Program-made: the position numbers and the translations under genes
Part shown: positions 1 through 9,000 of the stretch, piece by piece
Numbering within the stretch: position 1 is the first letter of the stretch
Layout: each line of letters starts with the position of its first letter
The notes under the pieces: model-generated
What the model saw: only the letters and a program-made list of their open reading frames with translations
Told to the model about the DNA's origin: nothing
Database searches by the model: none
Origin: DASZZV01 sp035544835
Lineage (GTDB): Bacteria > Acidobacteriota > Thermoanaerobaculia > Gp7-AA8
Reading direction: 5' to 3'
Length of the DNA stretch: 16,889 nt
Assembly (NCBI GenBank): GCA_035544835.1
Contig: DASZZV010000415.1
Location: forward strand, 1-16,889

Positions 1-1131
1 AATGCGGGGACCAACGACATCCGTTTCGGTTCCGACCCCACTCTGGCCTTCGATACGCGCGGGAACCTGTTCTACGGCTACATCGTCGTTTTCTTCGGAG
101 GCGGCTCCGGAGTGAACGGATCGGAGATGGGCGTCGCCCGCTCGGCCGACGGCGGCCAGACTTATCCAAATGTCACCTTCTTCTCGTACGAAGGCGGCTC
201 GAATCATTTCAACGACAAACCGATGATCACGACCGACACGAACCTGAAGAGCGCATTCCGCGACAACGTCTACATCGCCTGGGACGCGGCTAGTGGCGGA
301 TCCACCGGCGGCGGAATTCGTGTCGGTCGATCGACCGATCATGGTGCGAGTTTCCAGGTGAACCGCGCCGACGATCCGAGCGGACCTGGACGCTCGATCG
401 GAGCCGTTCCCTTTGTCGGACCGAACGGTGAGCTCTATGTCGCATGGAACGACTATCGAGCTAACATCGTCGCCTTCAATCGCTCCTTCGACGGCGGCGT
501 CACCTGGGGCGCGCAAAGCGTGATCTCCAGGAAGACGCTGCCCTTCGATATCGCTATTCCGGCCGAAGTGACCCGTGGTGCTCTGGTTTATCCGGCCTGC
601 GACACGGACCGGTCGGGCGGAGCGAACACCGGCCGTCTCTATTGCTCCTGGATGGACCTGATGGGAAATGGTACGACCGACATCCTTCTCTCCTATTCGG
701 ACGACAAGGGAACGAACTGGTCGCTCCCGAAACCGGTGACGGATCCATTGCCGTTTGCGGTTGATCGCTTCAACCACTGGCTTTCCGTCGATCAGGTGAC
801 CGGTAGCGTGAACGTATCGTTTTACGACACTCGGAACGACACGACCGGGAAACGCTATATGACCGATACCTACCTCTCCAAATCGGTCGATGGCGGGAAG
901 TCCTTCGGGATCAATCAACGCGTTTCCACCATCAGCTCCAATGAGCACGATTGCAACGGAACCTATCCCTGCCCGGCCATCAATTACGGTAATCAGCAGG
1001 GAGATTACTCCGGCCTCGTCAGCTACGGCGGCGTCGCCCATCCGATCTGGACTGACACCCGCCGCAACACCGAGAGCCTCGGTTGCAAGGCTCCGGCGAT
1101 GGAGGAAGTCTTTACTGCGACGGTGAAGTAG
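1..1131 (+). CDS. Sialidase-like Asp-box (BNR) β-propeller protein, 5' end missing
   Basis: The reading frame is open from the first base, so the start and any signal peptide lie upstream of the window; the stop is TAG at 1129-1131. About 376 residues are visible. Five Asp-box motifs of the S-x-D-x-G-x-x-W/F/Y type are spaced along it: SADGGQTY (142-165), STDHGASF (331-354), SFDGGVTW (484-507), SDDKGTNW (697-720) and SVDGGKSF (883-906). These mark the β-turns of a sialidase-fold propeller. In this family the fold occurs in glycoside hydrolases and also in many secreted binding or uncharacterised proteins. I do not see a convincing sialidase active-site arginine set, so enzyme activity cannot be claimed. 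Cysteines cluster in the last third (around 955-972 and 1084), which would suit an exported protein with disulfides. The neighbouring addB is 183 bp downstream and probably a separate unit. Confidence 0.8.
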   Translation, partial: NAGTNDIRFGSDPTLAFDTRGNLFYGYIVVFFGGGSGVNGSEMGVARSADGGQTYPNVTFFSYEGGSNHFNDKPMITTDTNLKSAFRDNVYIAWDAASGGSTGGGIRVGRSTDHGASFQVNRADDPSGPGRSIGAVPFVGPNGELYVAWNDYRANIVAFNRSFDGGVTWGAQSVISRKTLPFDIAIPAEVTRGALVYPACDTDRSGGANTGRLYCSWMDLMGNGTTDILLSYSDDKGTNWSLPKPVTDPLPFAVDRFNHWLSVDQVTGSVNVSFYDTRNDTTGKRYMTDTYLSKSVDGGKSFGINQRVSTISSNEHDCNGTYPCPAINYGNQQGDYSGLVSYGGVAHPIWTDTRRNTESLGCKAPAMEEVFTATVK

Positions 1132-1160
1132 AGGCGGTTCCATCCCCAGGCAAGGAACTC

Positions 1161-1189
1161 GGGAGGCGGATCGAACTGATCTGCCTCCC
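1161..1189 (+). terminator. Hairpin after the β-propeller gene, possible terminator
   Basis: A 12-bp stem (1161-1172 with 1178-1189; all Watson-Crick except one G·U in RNA) closes a 5-nt loop about 30 bp after the stop codon. The stem is GC-rich, but no T-tract follows, so intrinsic termination is uncertain. The rest of 1132-1314 shows no gene and no convincing promoter. Confidence 0.45.
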
Positions 1190-1314
1190 CTGAACGCCAC
1201 CATACGAAGGGGACTGTATACGGCGGTTCAAGTGGCAGCAGGGTTATCTCCAATTGTCGTCCGGCCCCGCAAGGAGCGGCGCCTGACTCCTGGTCCGCTT
1301 AGAATAAGCGACTA

Positions 1315-4300
1315 ATGCCCAGCGACTCGATGCCCGGGTTCGTGTCGCGCCTTGCGGCGATCTGTGGCGAGCATCTGCTCACCGAGAAGATCGTCGTCGC
1401 TCCCTCATTGGCGATGGGACATCAGATCGCCGACATGGTTGCGCTGGGCGGGACGCCGTGGGTGAATCTGCGCTTCGAGACCCTGCGGACTCTGGCCGAC
1501 CGCGTGGCGAGTTTCGAGATCGCTGCGCGCGGCATGACAATTCTGTCGCGCGCTCAGGCGCTGGCTTTCGTGGGACGAGCTTGCGACCGCGTACTCGATT
1601 TGAATTCCTACTTTGCGGCGCTCGCGGATCGGCCAGGCCTGCACCGCGCCATTCAGCGAACGCTCGATGACCTGCGGCACGCCGGGGCTGATCTGTCCAG
1701 TGTTCCGGCGTCGGCTTTTGAAGATCCGCGCAAGGCCGCGGACCTGTCCCGCATTCTCGAGACATACCAGGAAGAGCTGACCAACGCGAAAGCGGTGGAT
1801 CGTTTCGGAGTGACGGCCCTCGCTGTGGAGATGCTCGAGGCTGGAGCCGTTCGTCCGGGAGTTGCCGGCACGATCTGGATCGTCCTGGACGACACCGAAC
1901 TGACGGAGATGGAACAGAGGCTGCTGTATCTCGTTGCCGGCGATTACGAGTTGATCCGCACAGCCGAGGAGGAAGACCGAAAGCGGGGCCAGCTCGTCGA
2001 CTTCCGTCGCGCGCTTGGCGAAGAGAACGAGGTGCGTTCTGCCTTTCGATCCATCCTCGCGGCGAAGACACCTTTCGACGAAGCCGAAATCGTCTACTCA
2101 GTGCGCGATCCTTATCTTCCTCTGGCCTTCGAGCTCTCCTCGGAATATGGGATCCCCTGCACGTTCGCCGAGGGAATCGCCGCACATTTCACCCGTCCCG
2201 GACAGGCCTGCCTGGGGTTTCTCCGATGGATCGGCGAGGGGTGGCGTGCCGAGGCTCTCCAGAAAATCGCACGAGCGGGAGCGATGAAGAACAAGGCCGA
2301 TGAAGATGCGTCGTTGAGTCCGACCGGCTTCGCCCGGGCTTTGCGAAACGCTGCGATCGGATGGGGACGCGACCGCTACCTGGCGCGCATCGACGGATGG
2401 ATCGACGAGCGTGAAGCGGAACTGGCCGCGGAGGAGCAAGAGGGGCGACGGCGGGCCATCGAGCGCTCCCTCGCCGACGCGCGCCATTCCAGGCCGATCA
2501 TCGTCGAGCTCCTGGAAATGACCAATGCTGTTGCCGATGGCGAGCAGTCCGGCCTCGGCAACATTGCCCGCGCCGCATCGGCTTTCGTGAAGCGATTCGC
2601 GGCCACCGCGAATCAGACCGACGCCATGGCCCACCAGGCCATTCTCGGGATGCTGAGAGAGCTGGCCGAAGTTGGTGATCAGCCAGGAGCTTTCTCGGTC
2701 TCTCGATCGGAATGGGTTTCCCGTCTGTCCGAGGCGGTGAAGGAAGTGCATGTCGGCGCTAGTAACCCACGGCCTGGGTTCCTGCACGTTGCGCCGATTC
2801 GCGCTGCCGGCTGGAACCGCCGGGCGCGGATGTTCGTCGTCGGCCTCGATGAGCAGCGGTATCCCGGCAGTGGCCTGCAGGACCCGATCATGCTCGATGC
2901 CGAACGCGATGCCGTGAATCGAGTGATCGATCCGAGAAGCCTTCCGCTGCTGAGCGATGCGCCGGCTCGGATGACCGAGCAGTTTCGGCGGCTGATGTTG
3001 CGCACAGCGCATCGCCGGATGACGCTCTCCTTTCCGAGTCTCGGGATTCGCGATCGGCGCGACAGATTTCCGGCGAACAGCCTCCTGGAAATCTACCGGC
3101 AGGAGCTGCGGCCGGACGCGACTTACGCCGCGGTTGCGGAGGGCGTAATCAAAGACGGCTTTGTCGGCCCGCAGCCGATTACTGGTACTGACTGGTGGTT
3201 GACGCAGCGATTTGCGGGATCTGGAGAAGGAATCGCCGAAGCGATTCGCGATTCTTATCCGGGATTGGCGGCCGGAGCTGAGGCGCTGGCGGCGCGGGCC
3301 AGCGATGAGATCACCAGATACGACGGCAAAGTGATTGCGAGCGACGGAGATCTCGATCCGCGTAGAAACGGGCGTGTCTATTCCGCTTCAGGGCTGGAGA
3401 CGATCGCCAGATGTCCGTATCAGTATTTTCTCAAGAGTGTGATTCACGTCGATCCGCTGGAAGAACTGGAGTTCGATTCCGACGCCTGGCTGGCTGCCAA
3501 TCAGTTCGGGCTGATGCTTCACGAGCTGCTCCAGAAAACGATGGACGAGATCTGCGCCGCCGGGAAAAAACCGGCGCTGACCTTTCTTACCCGCATGCAG
3601 GTCCTGGCCGAGGAGGCATTGACGGGTTGGCGAATGAAAGTTCCGCCGCCGGGCGAGGCCGCGTTCCAGCGCCGGCGGGACGAACTGCTCGAGTCGTGCG
3701 AGATCTTTCTGCGCCGTGAGGAAGAGGAGTGCCGGACGCTAACACCGAAGTACTTCGAAGTCTCCTTCGGTTTTGGAGAAGCTTCAGACGACAGTATCGC
3801 CATGCCCGATCCGCTCGTGCTCTCGCTCGGCGCAAAAACGTCAATCCGTATTCGAGGCCGTATTGACCGCGTCGATCACGATGAGGCGCGCGACGAGTGG
3901 TATGTCTGGGACTACAAGTCAGGTAGCACCTATGAATACGAGCGGGGAGGGAGCCTGCAGTGCGGGATGAAACTGCAGCACGCACTCTACGCCCGGGCAG
4001 TCGAGGCGATGCTGGCGAGGAAGGGCATGACCGGAAAGGTGGCGAAGTCAGGCTACTACTTCCCGACGCCGAAGGGACGTGGCGCCAGGATCCCTCGAGA
4101 ATGTACGGATGCGGAATTGAAGACAGCTTTGACAGATCTCTGCGACGTGATCGGGAGCGGTTACTTTCTGCATGCCGAAGGGGAACGCTGCAAGTGGTGC
4201 TCGTACGGTGAGGTCTGCGGAGGAGCGAACGTCGCCGCGCAGCAGGCCTGGGCGAAGATGGCCGCCAATCCGACCGACCCGGCTGTCAGGGCGTGGCTGC

Positions 4301-4320
4301 ATCTGCAGCAGATGAATTGA
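1315..4320 (+). CDS. addB: AddB-like subunit of the AddAB helicase-nuclease
   Basis: This 1001-residue protein resembles the AddB/RexB subunit, which with AddA resects double-strand breaks for recombination and degrades linear foreign DNA in the cytoplasm. The N-terminal part is a helicase-like fold that has lost its ATP site: where a Walker A loop would be there is APSLAMGHQ (about residues 29-37). Degenerate motor motifs remain at VLDDTELT (190-197) and VVGLDEQRYPG (from about 508). The C-terminal PD-(D/E)XK nuclease is intact: H736 in LMLHELL, D851 in GRID, and D866/K868 in WDYKSG. The four cysteines of the AddB iron-sulfur staple are present: C700 in ARCPYQYF, then C959-x2-C962-x5-C968. 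An in-frame TAG lies 12 nt before the chosen ATG; an ATG at 1330 is an alternative, and neither has a strong ribosome site. The partner addA lies downstream beyond amt. Confidence 0.87.
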   Translation: MPSDSMPGFVSRLAAICGEHLLTEKIVVAPSLAMGHQIADMVALGGTPWVNLRFETLRTLADRVASFEIAARGMTILSRAQALAFVGRACDRVLDLNSYFAALADRPGLHRAIQRTLDDLRHAGADLSSVPASAFEDPRKAADLSRILETYQEELTNAKAVDRFGVTALAVEMLEAGAVRPGVAGTIWIVLDDTELTEMEQRLLYLVAGDYELIRTAEEEDRKRGQLVDFRRALGEENEVRSAFRSILAAKTPFDEAEIVYSVRDPYLPLAFELSSEYGIPCTFAEGIAAHFTRPGQACLGFLRWIGEGWRAEALQKIARAGAMKNKADEDASLSPTGFARALRNAAIGWGRDRYLARIDGWIDEREAELAAEEQEGRRRAIERSLADARHSRPIIVELLEMTNAVADGEQSGLGNIARAASAFVKRFAATANQTDAMAHQAILGMLRELAEVGDQPGAFSVSRSEWVSRLSEAVKEVHVGASNPRPGFLHVAPIRAAGWNRRARMFVVGLDEQRYPGSGLQDPIMLDAERDAVNRVIDPRSLPLLSDAPARMTEQFRRLMLRTAHRRMTLSFPSLGIRDRRDRFPANSLLEIYRQELRPDATYAAVAEGVIKDGFVGPQPITGTDWWLTQRFAGSGEGIAEAIRDSYPGLAAGAEALAARASDEITRYDGKVIASDGDLDPRRNGRVYSASGLETIARCPYQYFLKSVIHVDPLEELEFDSDAWLAANQFGLMLHELLQKTMDEICAAGKKPALTFLTRMQVLAEEALTGWRMKVPPPGEAAFQRRRDELLESCEIFLRREEEECRTLTPKYFEVSFGFGEASDDSIAMPDPLVLSLGAKTSIRIRGRIDRVDHDEARDEWYVWDYKSGSTYEYERGGSLQCGMKLQHALYARAVEAMLARKGMTGKVAKSGYYFPTPKGRGARIPRECTDAELKTALTDLCDVIGSGYFLHAEGERCKWCSYGEVCGGANVAAQQAWAKMAANPTDPAVRAWLHLQQMN

Positions 4321-4345
4321 AAATTGGAAATTGAAAATTGAAAAA
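4315..4345. repeat. Short A/T-rich tandem repeat overlapping the addB stop
   Basis: Imperfect tandem copies of AATTGAAA/ATTGGAAA-type units run from the addB stop codon into the spacer. Composition is very A/T-rich compared with the surrounding GC-rich DNA. Such ATTGAAA runs recur between genes in several environmental bacterial lineages. The final codons of addB lie inside the repeat, so the repeat may have replaced the original end of the gene. Confidence 0.6.
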
Positions 4346-4370
4346 CAGAAAGCGGCTGGGGTTTCTGATG

Positions 4371-4398
4371 TGTCATCCCGAGCCGCAGCGAGGGATCT
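4371..4398 (+). repeat. Dispersed intergenic repeat, single copy
   Basis: This unit begins TGTCATCCCGAG and ends GAGGGATCT. It is a diverged copy of the same repeat that forms the inverted pair at 4458-4603. No reading frame or other feature is apparent between it and the next copy. Confidence 0.55.
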
Positions 4399-4457
4399 GG
4401 GCGGGGGCCTCGACCCATTGGCGCCGCGTACCTCCAGTATCTACGCGGGTTTCGGAA

Positions 4458-4603
4458 CTTGTCATCCTGAGGGAGCGCGCGCAAGAGTAAAGGATCAGTA
4501 GGGAGTGAGTGCGACCGAAGGATCTTTGGTGACATGAGAAAAATTGCCAAGCCAAACCCGGTGATGTCACCAAAGATCCTTCGCTGTCGCCCAGGATGAC
4601 AAG
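4458..4603. repeat. Nested inverted repeat (palindromic intergenic element)
   Basis: Two nested pairs of perfect inverted arms are visible. The outer arms are CTTGTCATCCTG at 4458-4469 and its complement at 4592-4603. The inner arms are 20 bp each, at 4516-4535 and 4564-4583, and contain GGATCTTTGGTGACAT. Together they could fold as a long cruciform or RNA hairpin about 146 nt long. The element has no coding content, which suits a mobile intergenic (MITE- or REP-like) repeat rather than an insertion sequence. It lies between addB and amt and could also end transcription from addB. Confidence 0.7.
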
Positions 4604-4674
4604 CTTTGTTTCTTCCCTCCTCGGCGGCGCAGCGTCATGCCTTGCGCGGCTGGCAGGCGCGAGGAACCGCGTAA

Positions 4675-4706
4675 TGCGGGCAGCTTTCAGCAGGAATCTG
4701 CCCGCA
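4675..4706 (+). promoter_or_regulatory. Hairpin in the region before amt
   Basis: Perfect 9-bp arms (TGCGGGCAG at 4675-4683 and CTGCCCGCA at 4698-4706) close a 14-nt loop, ending 43 bp before the amt start. There is no T-tract, so it does not look like a simple terminator. It could lie in the amt leader or be an operator. I saw no σ54-type -24/-12 promoter nearby. Confidence 0.35.
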
Positions 4707-4749
4707 CGCCGCGTAGGAGTGCGATCATTAGCGTCCGGAGGAGATTCCC

Positions 4750-5997
4750 ATGCCTCACATGACCATCGACACCGGTAACACTGGCTTCATGCTCCTGTGC
4801 TCCAGCCTCGTCATGCTGATGACGCCCGGCCTGGCCTTCTTTTACGGCGGACTGGTCGGCCGCAAGAACGTGCTGGCGATCATGATGCAGAGCTTCGTCT
4901 CCATGGCCTGGACCACGGTGATCTGGTGGGCCTTCGGCTTCTCGATGTGCTTCAGCGGTGACTTGAAGAGTGGAACCGACCTGGCCGGAATCATCGGCAA
5001 CTTCCACTGGGCTTTCCTGTCGGGGATCACTCTGGACATGCCCTCACCGATCAACGCTACGATCCCGATGATCGTCTTCTGCGCCTACCAGATGATGTTC
5101 GCCATCATCACTCCCGCCCTTATCACGGGCGCCTTCGCCAATCGAGTTACCTTCAAGGCCTACATGCTCTTTCTCACGGCCTGGCTGATCTTTGTCTACT
5201 TCCCCTTCGTGCACATGATCTGGGGCGGCGGAATCATGGCCGGTTGGGGCGTGCTCGACTTCGCCGGCGGAATCGTGGTGCACAACATCGCCGGCATCGC
5301 CGCCCTCGCTTCCGTTCTCTATGTCGGCAAGCGCAAGGTCGAAGATCGCGGGCCCCACTCCATTCCCCTCGTGGCCCTCGGTACCGGCCTGCTCTGGTTC
5401 GGGTGGTACGGCTTCAACGCCGGCAGCGAGTTCCGGGTCGACTCCGTCACCGCCGTCGCCTTCCTCAACACCGATATTGCCGCCAGTTTCGCGGCCGTGG
5501 CATGGCTCTGTCTCGACTGGAGGCAGTTCAGGAAGCCTCGCTTCCTCGGGCTACTGACCGGCGCGGTGGCCGGACTCGCTACCATCACGCCTGCAGCGGG
5601 ATATGTCTCTCCGGCCACCGCCTGTCTGATTGGACTCATTGCCGGCGTGGTCTGCTTCTACGCCGTGGCGTTGAAGAACAAGCTGCAGTGGGACGATGCG
5701 CTCGATGTCTGGGGCGTTCACGGAGTGGGCGGCTTTCTCGGCATCATTCTCTGCGGCATCTTCGCCACGACGGCCTTCAATCCTGCCGGCGTCGACGGTC
5801 TCCTGCGCGGGAACCCACACTTCTTCCTGGTGGAGCTCGCCGCCGTGGCCATCTCCTCGGCCTGGGCTTTCCTCTTCACGTACGGAATGCTCTGGTTGAT
5901 CGATCGGATCACGCCTGTCAAAGTCCAGGACGCTGATGAAGTCGAGGGCCTTGACCAGGCGCTGCATGGCGAGACGGCCTACCTCGAGGGGATTTGA
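4750..5997 (+). CDS. amt: Ammonium transporter, Amt/MEP/Rh family
   Basis: This 415-residue inner-membrane channel conducts ammonium/ammonia. Hydrophobic segments run along the whole chain, as expected for the 11-helix Amt fold. By comparison with E. coli AmtB, the twin pore histidines are H178 (in GGIVVHNIAG) and H324 (in DVWGVHGVGG), the conserved aspartate is D170, and F117 and F222 match the phenylalanine gate. The C-terminal tail contains EGLDQALHGE, the usual cytoplasmic contact region for a PII protein (GlnK). The chain begins about ten residues before the first helix, with no AmtB-type cleavable signal peptide obvious. ATG at 4750 has a good ribosome site (GGAGGAG, 4737-4743). No glnK lies beside it. 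Its position between addB and addA is odd, since nothing connects its function to DNA repair. Confidence 0.96.
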   Translation: MPHMTIDTGNTGFMLLCSSLVMLMTPGLAFFYGGLVGRKNVLAIMMQSFVSMAWTTVIWWAFGFSMCFSGDLKSGTDLAGIIGNFHWAFLSGITLDMPSPINATIPMIVFCAYQMMFAIITPALITGAFANRVTFKAYMLFLTAWLIFVYFPFVHMIWGGGIMAGWGVLDFAGGIVVHNIAGIAALASVLYVGKRKVEDRGPHSIPLVALGTGLLWFGWYGFNAGSEFRVDSVTAVAFLNTDIAASFAAVAWLCLDWRQFRKPRFLGLLTGAVAGLATITPAAGYVSPATACLIGLIAGVVCFYAVALKNKLQWDDALDVWGVHGVGGFLGIILCGIFATTAFNPAGVDGLLRGNPHFFLVELAAVAISSAWAFLFTYGMLWLIDRITPVKVQDADEVEGLDQALHGETAYLEGI

Positions 5998-6044
5998 TCG
6001 AGGATCGGTGATCGGAAGGCGGCGCTCCGAACGGCGATGCAGCC

Positions 6045-6049
6045 GAGGA
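6045..6049 (+). promoter_or_regulatory. Ribosome site supporting the TTG start of addA
   Basis: GAGGA lies 7 nt before the TTG at 6057. An in-frame TAG at 6051-6053 rules out any earlier start, and the next ATG (6120) would remove the region before the Walker A loop, so TTG is the most likely start. Confidence 0.6.
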
Positions 6050-6056
6050 CTAGACA

Positions 6057-9000
6057 TTGACGCGGATTCCTGACGACCAGGGCGTACGCGACGCCATTGC
6101 CAAGCGGCTCGAGACGACCATGCTCGTCGAGGCGGCGGCGGGGACGGGAAAGACGACCAGCCTCGTGGAGCGCATGACGGCGCTGGTGGCGACCGGCAAG
6201 GCGCGCGCTTCCACGCTTTCGGCAATCACGTTCACCATCAAATCGGCGGCGCAGCTTCGTGAGAAGTTTCAGGAGTCCGTCGAGCGGAAGCTCCGCGGCA
6301 GCGAAGAGCCGATGGTGCAGGAGCGTCTCAGGGCCGCGTTGCACGACATCGATCGCGGTTTCATCGGCACGACGCACGCGTTCTGTGCGCGTCTCCTCCG
6401 TGAGCGGCCGGTGGAGGCCGGCCTCGATCCGGAGTTCGAGGAGGTCGAAGAAGTCATTGCCCGGCAGATCACGCACGAGTTCTGGAACAACTGGTGGGCG
6501 GAAGAAGCTGCAAAGGGGAGCGCGCTCCTTGCCGAAACGCGCGCCATTGGCCTCGACCGACAGCTCTTGCGCCAGGCCTTCGAGAAGATAGTCGAGCACC
6601 CTGACGTGACCTTTGTCTCGAGCAGGGCCACTCGGCCCGATCTTCGAAGCGTGTGCGACGAGCTGTGCGCTTTTATCGATGAATGTAAACCGCATCTGCC
6701 GACCGATGCCGATCGCGATATCCCGGACGACTTCGAAAGGATGATCGTCGCTCTTGGACGTCAGCGCGGGAGCCTCGATCTGCATGACCTTTCGTCACAA
6801 TTGAGATTTCTTGATGAAGGAAATCACGCCAGCAGGAAGCCAACGCAGAAGCGCTGGCCAGATGGGAAGGTCGCAAAGCGACTGGGTGAGGACTACAAGG
6901 CCTTCGCAACTGGCACGTTGCGTCCAGCGCTGCAGCGGTGGCGTGAGTACGTTCATGGAGTGGCGATCGAATTGCTGCGGCCCGCGGCCATCGCCTTTGC
7001 CGCGGAGCGACGACGAAAGGGGACGTTGACGTTTCAGGACCTCCTCCTGTGCGCCCGCGACATGCTGCGTGATCATCCCGCGGTCCGCCGATACTTTCAG
7101 AGACGGTTCACGCATCTGCTCGTCGACGAGTTTCAGGATACCGACCCATTGCAAGCCGAGGTGATGCTGTTCCTCACCGCGGGCGACACTCTGGAAAGGA
7201 ACTGGCGGAAGCTCGAGCCGCGGCCTGGCTCCCTCTTCATCGTTGGAGACCCGAAGCAGTCGATCTACCGCTTCCGCCGGGCCGACATCACGACGTATCT
7301 CGAAGTGAAGAGGAGGATCGAGGCCAGCGGCGGGGTCGTGATGCAACTCGGGACCAACTTCCGCTCGGCACCATCGATCTGTTCGTTCGTCAATGAAGCG
7401 TTCACTTCGATCTTTACCGCAGCTGACGTCGAAGCGGGCCGGCAGGCTGTGCACGTTGACCTCCATCCTTTTCGGGAGGCCGGGGCTCCCGCCGGCGTCT
7501 ATTCGCTGGAGACGGCTCCGGGTCGAAACGAGGATATGGCCGAGGCTGAGGCCAGGTGTGTCGCCGATTGGATCCGGCGGTCTGTCGATGCCGGGATGAC
7601 GATCGACGACGAGGGAGTCAGTCGCCCGGTGCGCTGGAGTGACTTCCTCCTGGTGAGCTGGGGACGGAAGCGGTTGCCGTCGTACGCGCGAGTGTTCGAG
7701 GAGCTGTCGCTGCCGTATGAGATCACCGGCAGCCGCGCTTTCGACGGCGCTCCCGAGCTTAGGACAGCCATGCCGCTGTTGCGCGCCGTGGTCGATTTCG
7801 ATGACATGGTGTCGATCGTGGCGTTCTTGCGAGGTCCGCTTTGTGGCGTCGATGACGATGCTCTTTATCGGTTTTACAAAGCGGGAGGACGGTTCTCTCC
7901 TTTTCGCCCTCCGCCCGAAGGAACAGACGCGAAGATTGTTCACGGACTGAGTGTTCTTCGGGAGGCTATCGAGGACTCACGGCAGCATCCGCCGGCGGCA
8001 GCAGTGGGAAGGCTGTTCGAGAGACTGGGTCTCCTTCCCCTTTCGGTCTCCGGCGACCAGGCCGGTACGCGAAGCGGGGCGCTGGTTCTGGCGCTGACGA
8101 TCGCTCGCGAATTGTCGGCACGCGGCGAGTCATTGGCCTCTGTCGTCAACGCCTGGGACGACCTTCTGAATTCGCCACCCGACATCGAGGAGCTGGATAT
8201 CGATCCCGCTCGCGCCGATGCCGTGCGGCTGATGAATCTTCATCAGGTCAAAGGGCTGGAAGCTCCGATCGTTTTCCTCATCGATCCGGCCGACGAGTAC
8301 GACCATCCTGTCGACCTGTTCGTCGACCGGAGTAGCGACGAATCGCATGGCTACTTCGTCCTGTCGAAGGAATGGGACCGAGGGTCGAAGCCGATCGCGC
8401 AGCCTCCCGATTGGGACCGGCACGTTCAGACGGAGACAGCCTTCAAAGCGGCGGAGAAAAATCGGCTGCTGTATGTCGCGGCGACGCGCGCGAAGCATTT
8501 GTTGATCGTCGGCTTCCGCAAAGATGCCTCGGGGGTGGCGGGAGCATGGCGAGAGCTGGCGGTTCGAGCGAAGCAGGTTCTCTTTTCGCCCCCCAACGCT
8601 GGCGTGCGAGGGGTCGTCACCACTGCGGTCGTGCATCAGTTCGAGGAGGCCCGAGCGGATCTGGCGTTGCGTTTCGAAACCGGACGAGCCAGCTCGTACT
8701 CCGTTCTTCCGATCACGAAGATCGCGCACGGAAGTCATGCTGAGCTCGTGCGTGCCGAAGAGGGCCTGGGAAAAGGGACGTCGTGGGGACGCGTGCTGCA
8801 TCGGATGTTCGAGGCCATGCTCTTGAATGACAACGTCGATGTAGCGCTTCTGGCATCGAACCTTCTGAAGGACGAAGAGCGCGATTCCGTCGAGTTGGAC
8901 GAAGTGATGCGGGTCGTCGAGGCCGTTCAGGGATCGCCGTTGTGGGCTCGAGTGAAGGCCGCGCAAGAGCGCTTCGTCGAGGTACCCTTCGCCTTGCTCG

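Noticed and set aside
1315..1500. addB as a dead gene because the Walker A loop is missing
   Set aside because: Loss of the ATP site is common in AddB/RexB-type subunits. The nuclease residues and all four iron-sulfur cysteines are intact, and the frame is full length.
1379..3012. Long minus-strand open frames opposite addB (about 268 and 304 codons)
   Set aside because: They are antisense to a gene with a full set of nuclease motifs, are Arg/Pro/Ser-rich, and show no recognisable domain. GC-rich codon bias readily produces such frames.
6795..7943. 382-codon minus-strand frame opposite addA
   Set aside because: It lies antisense to the helicase motifs II to IV and has no domain character.
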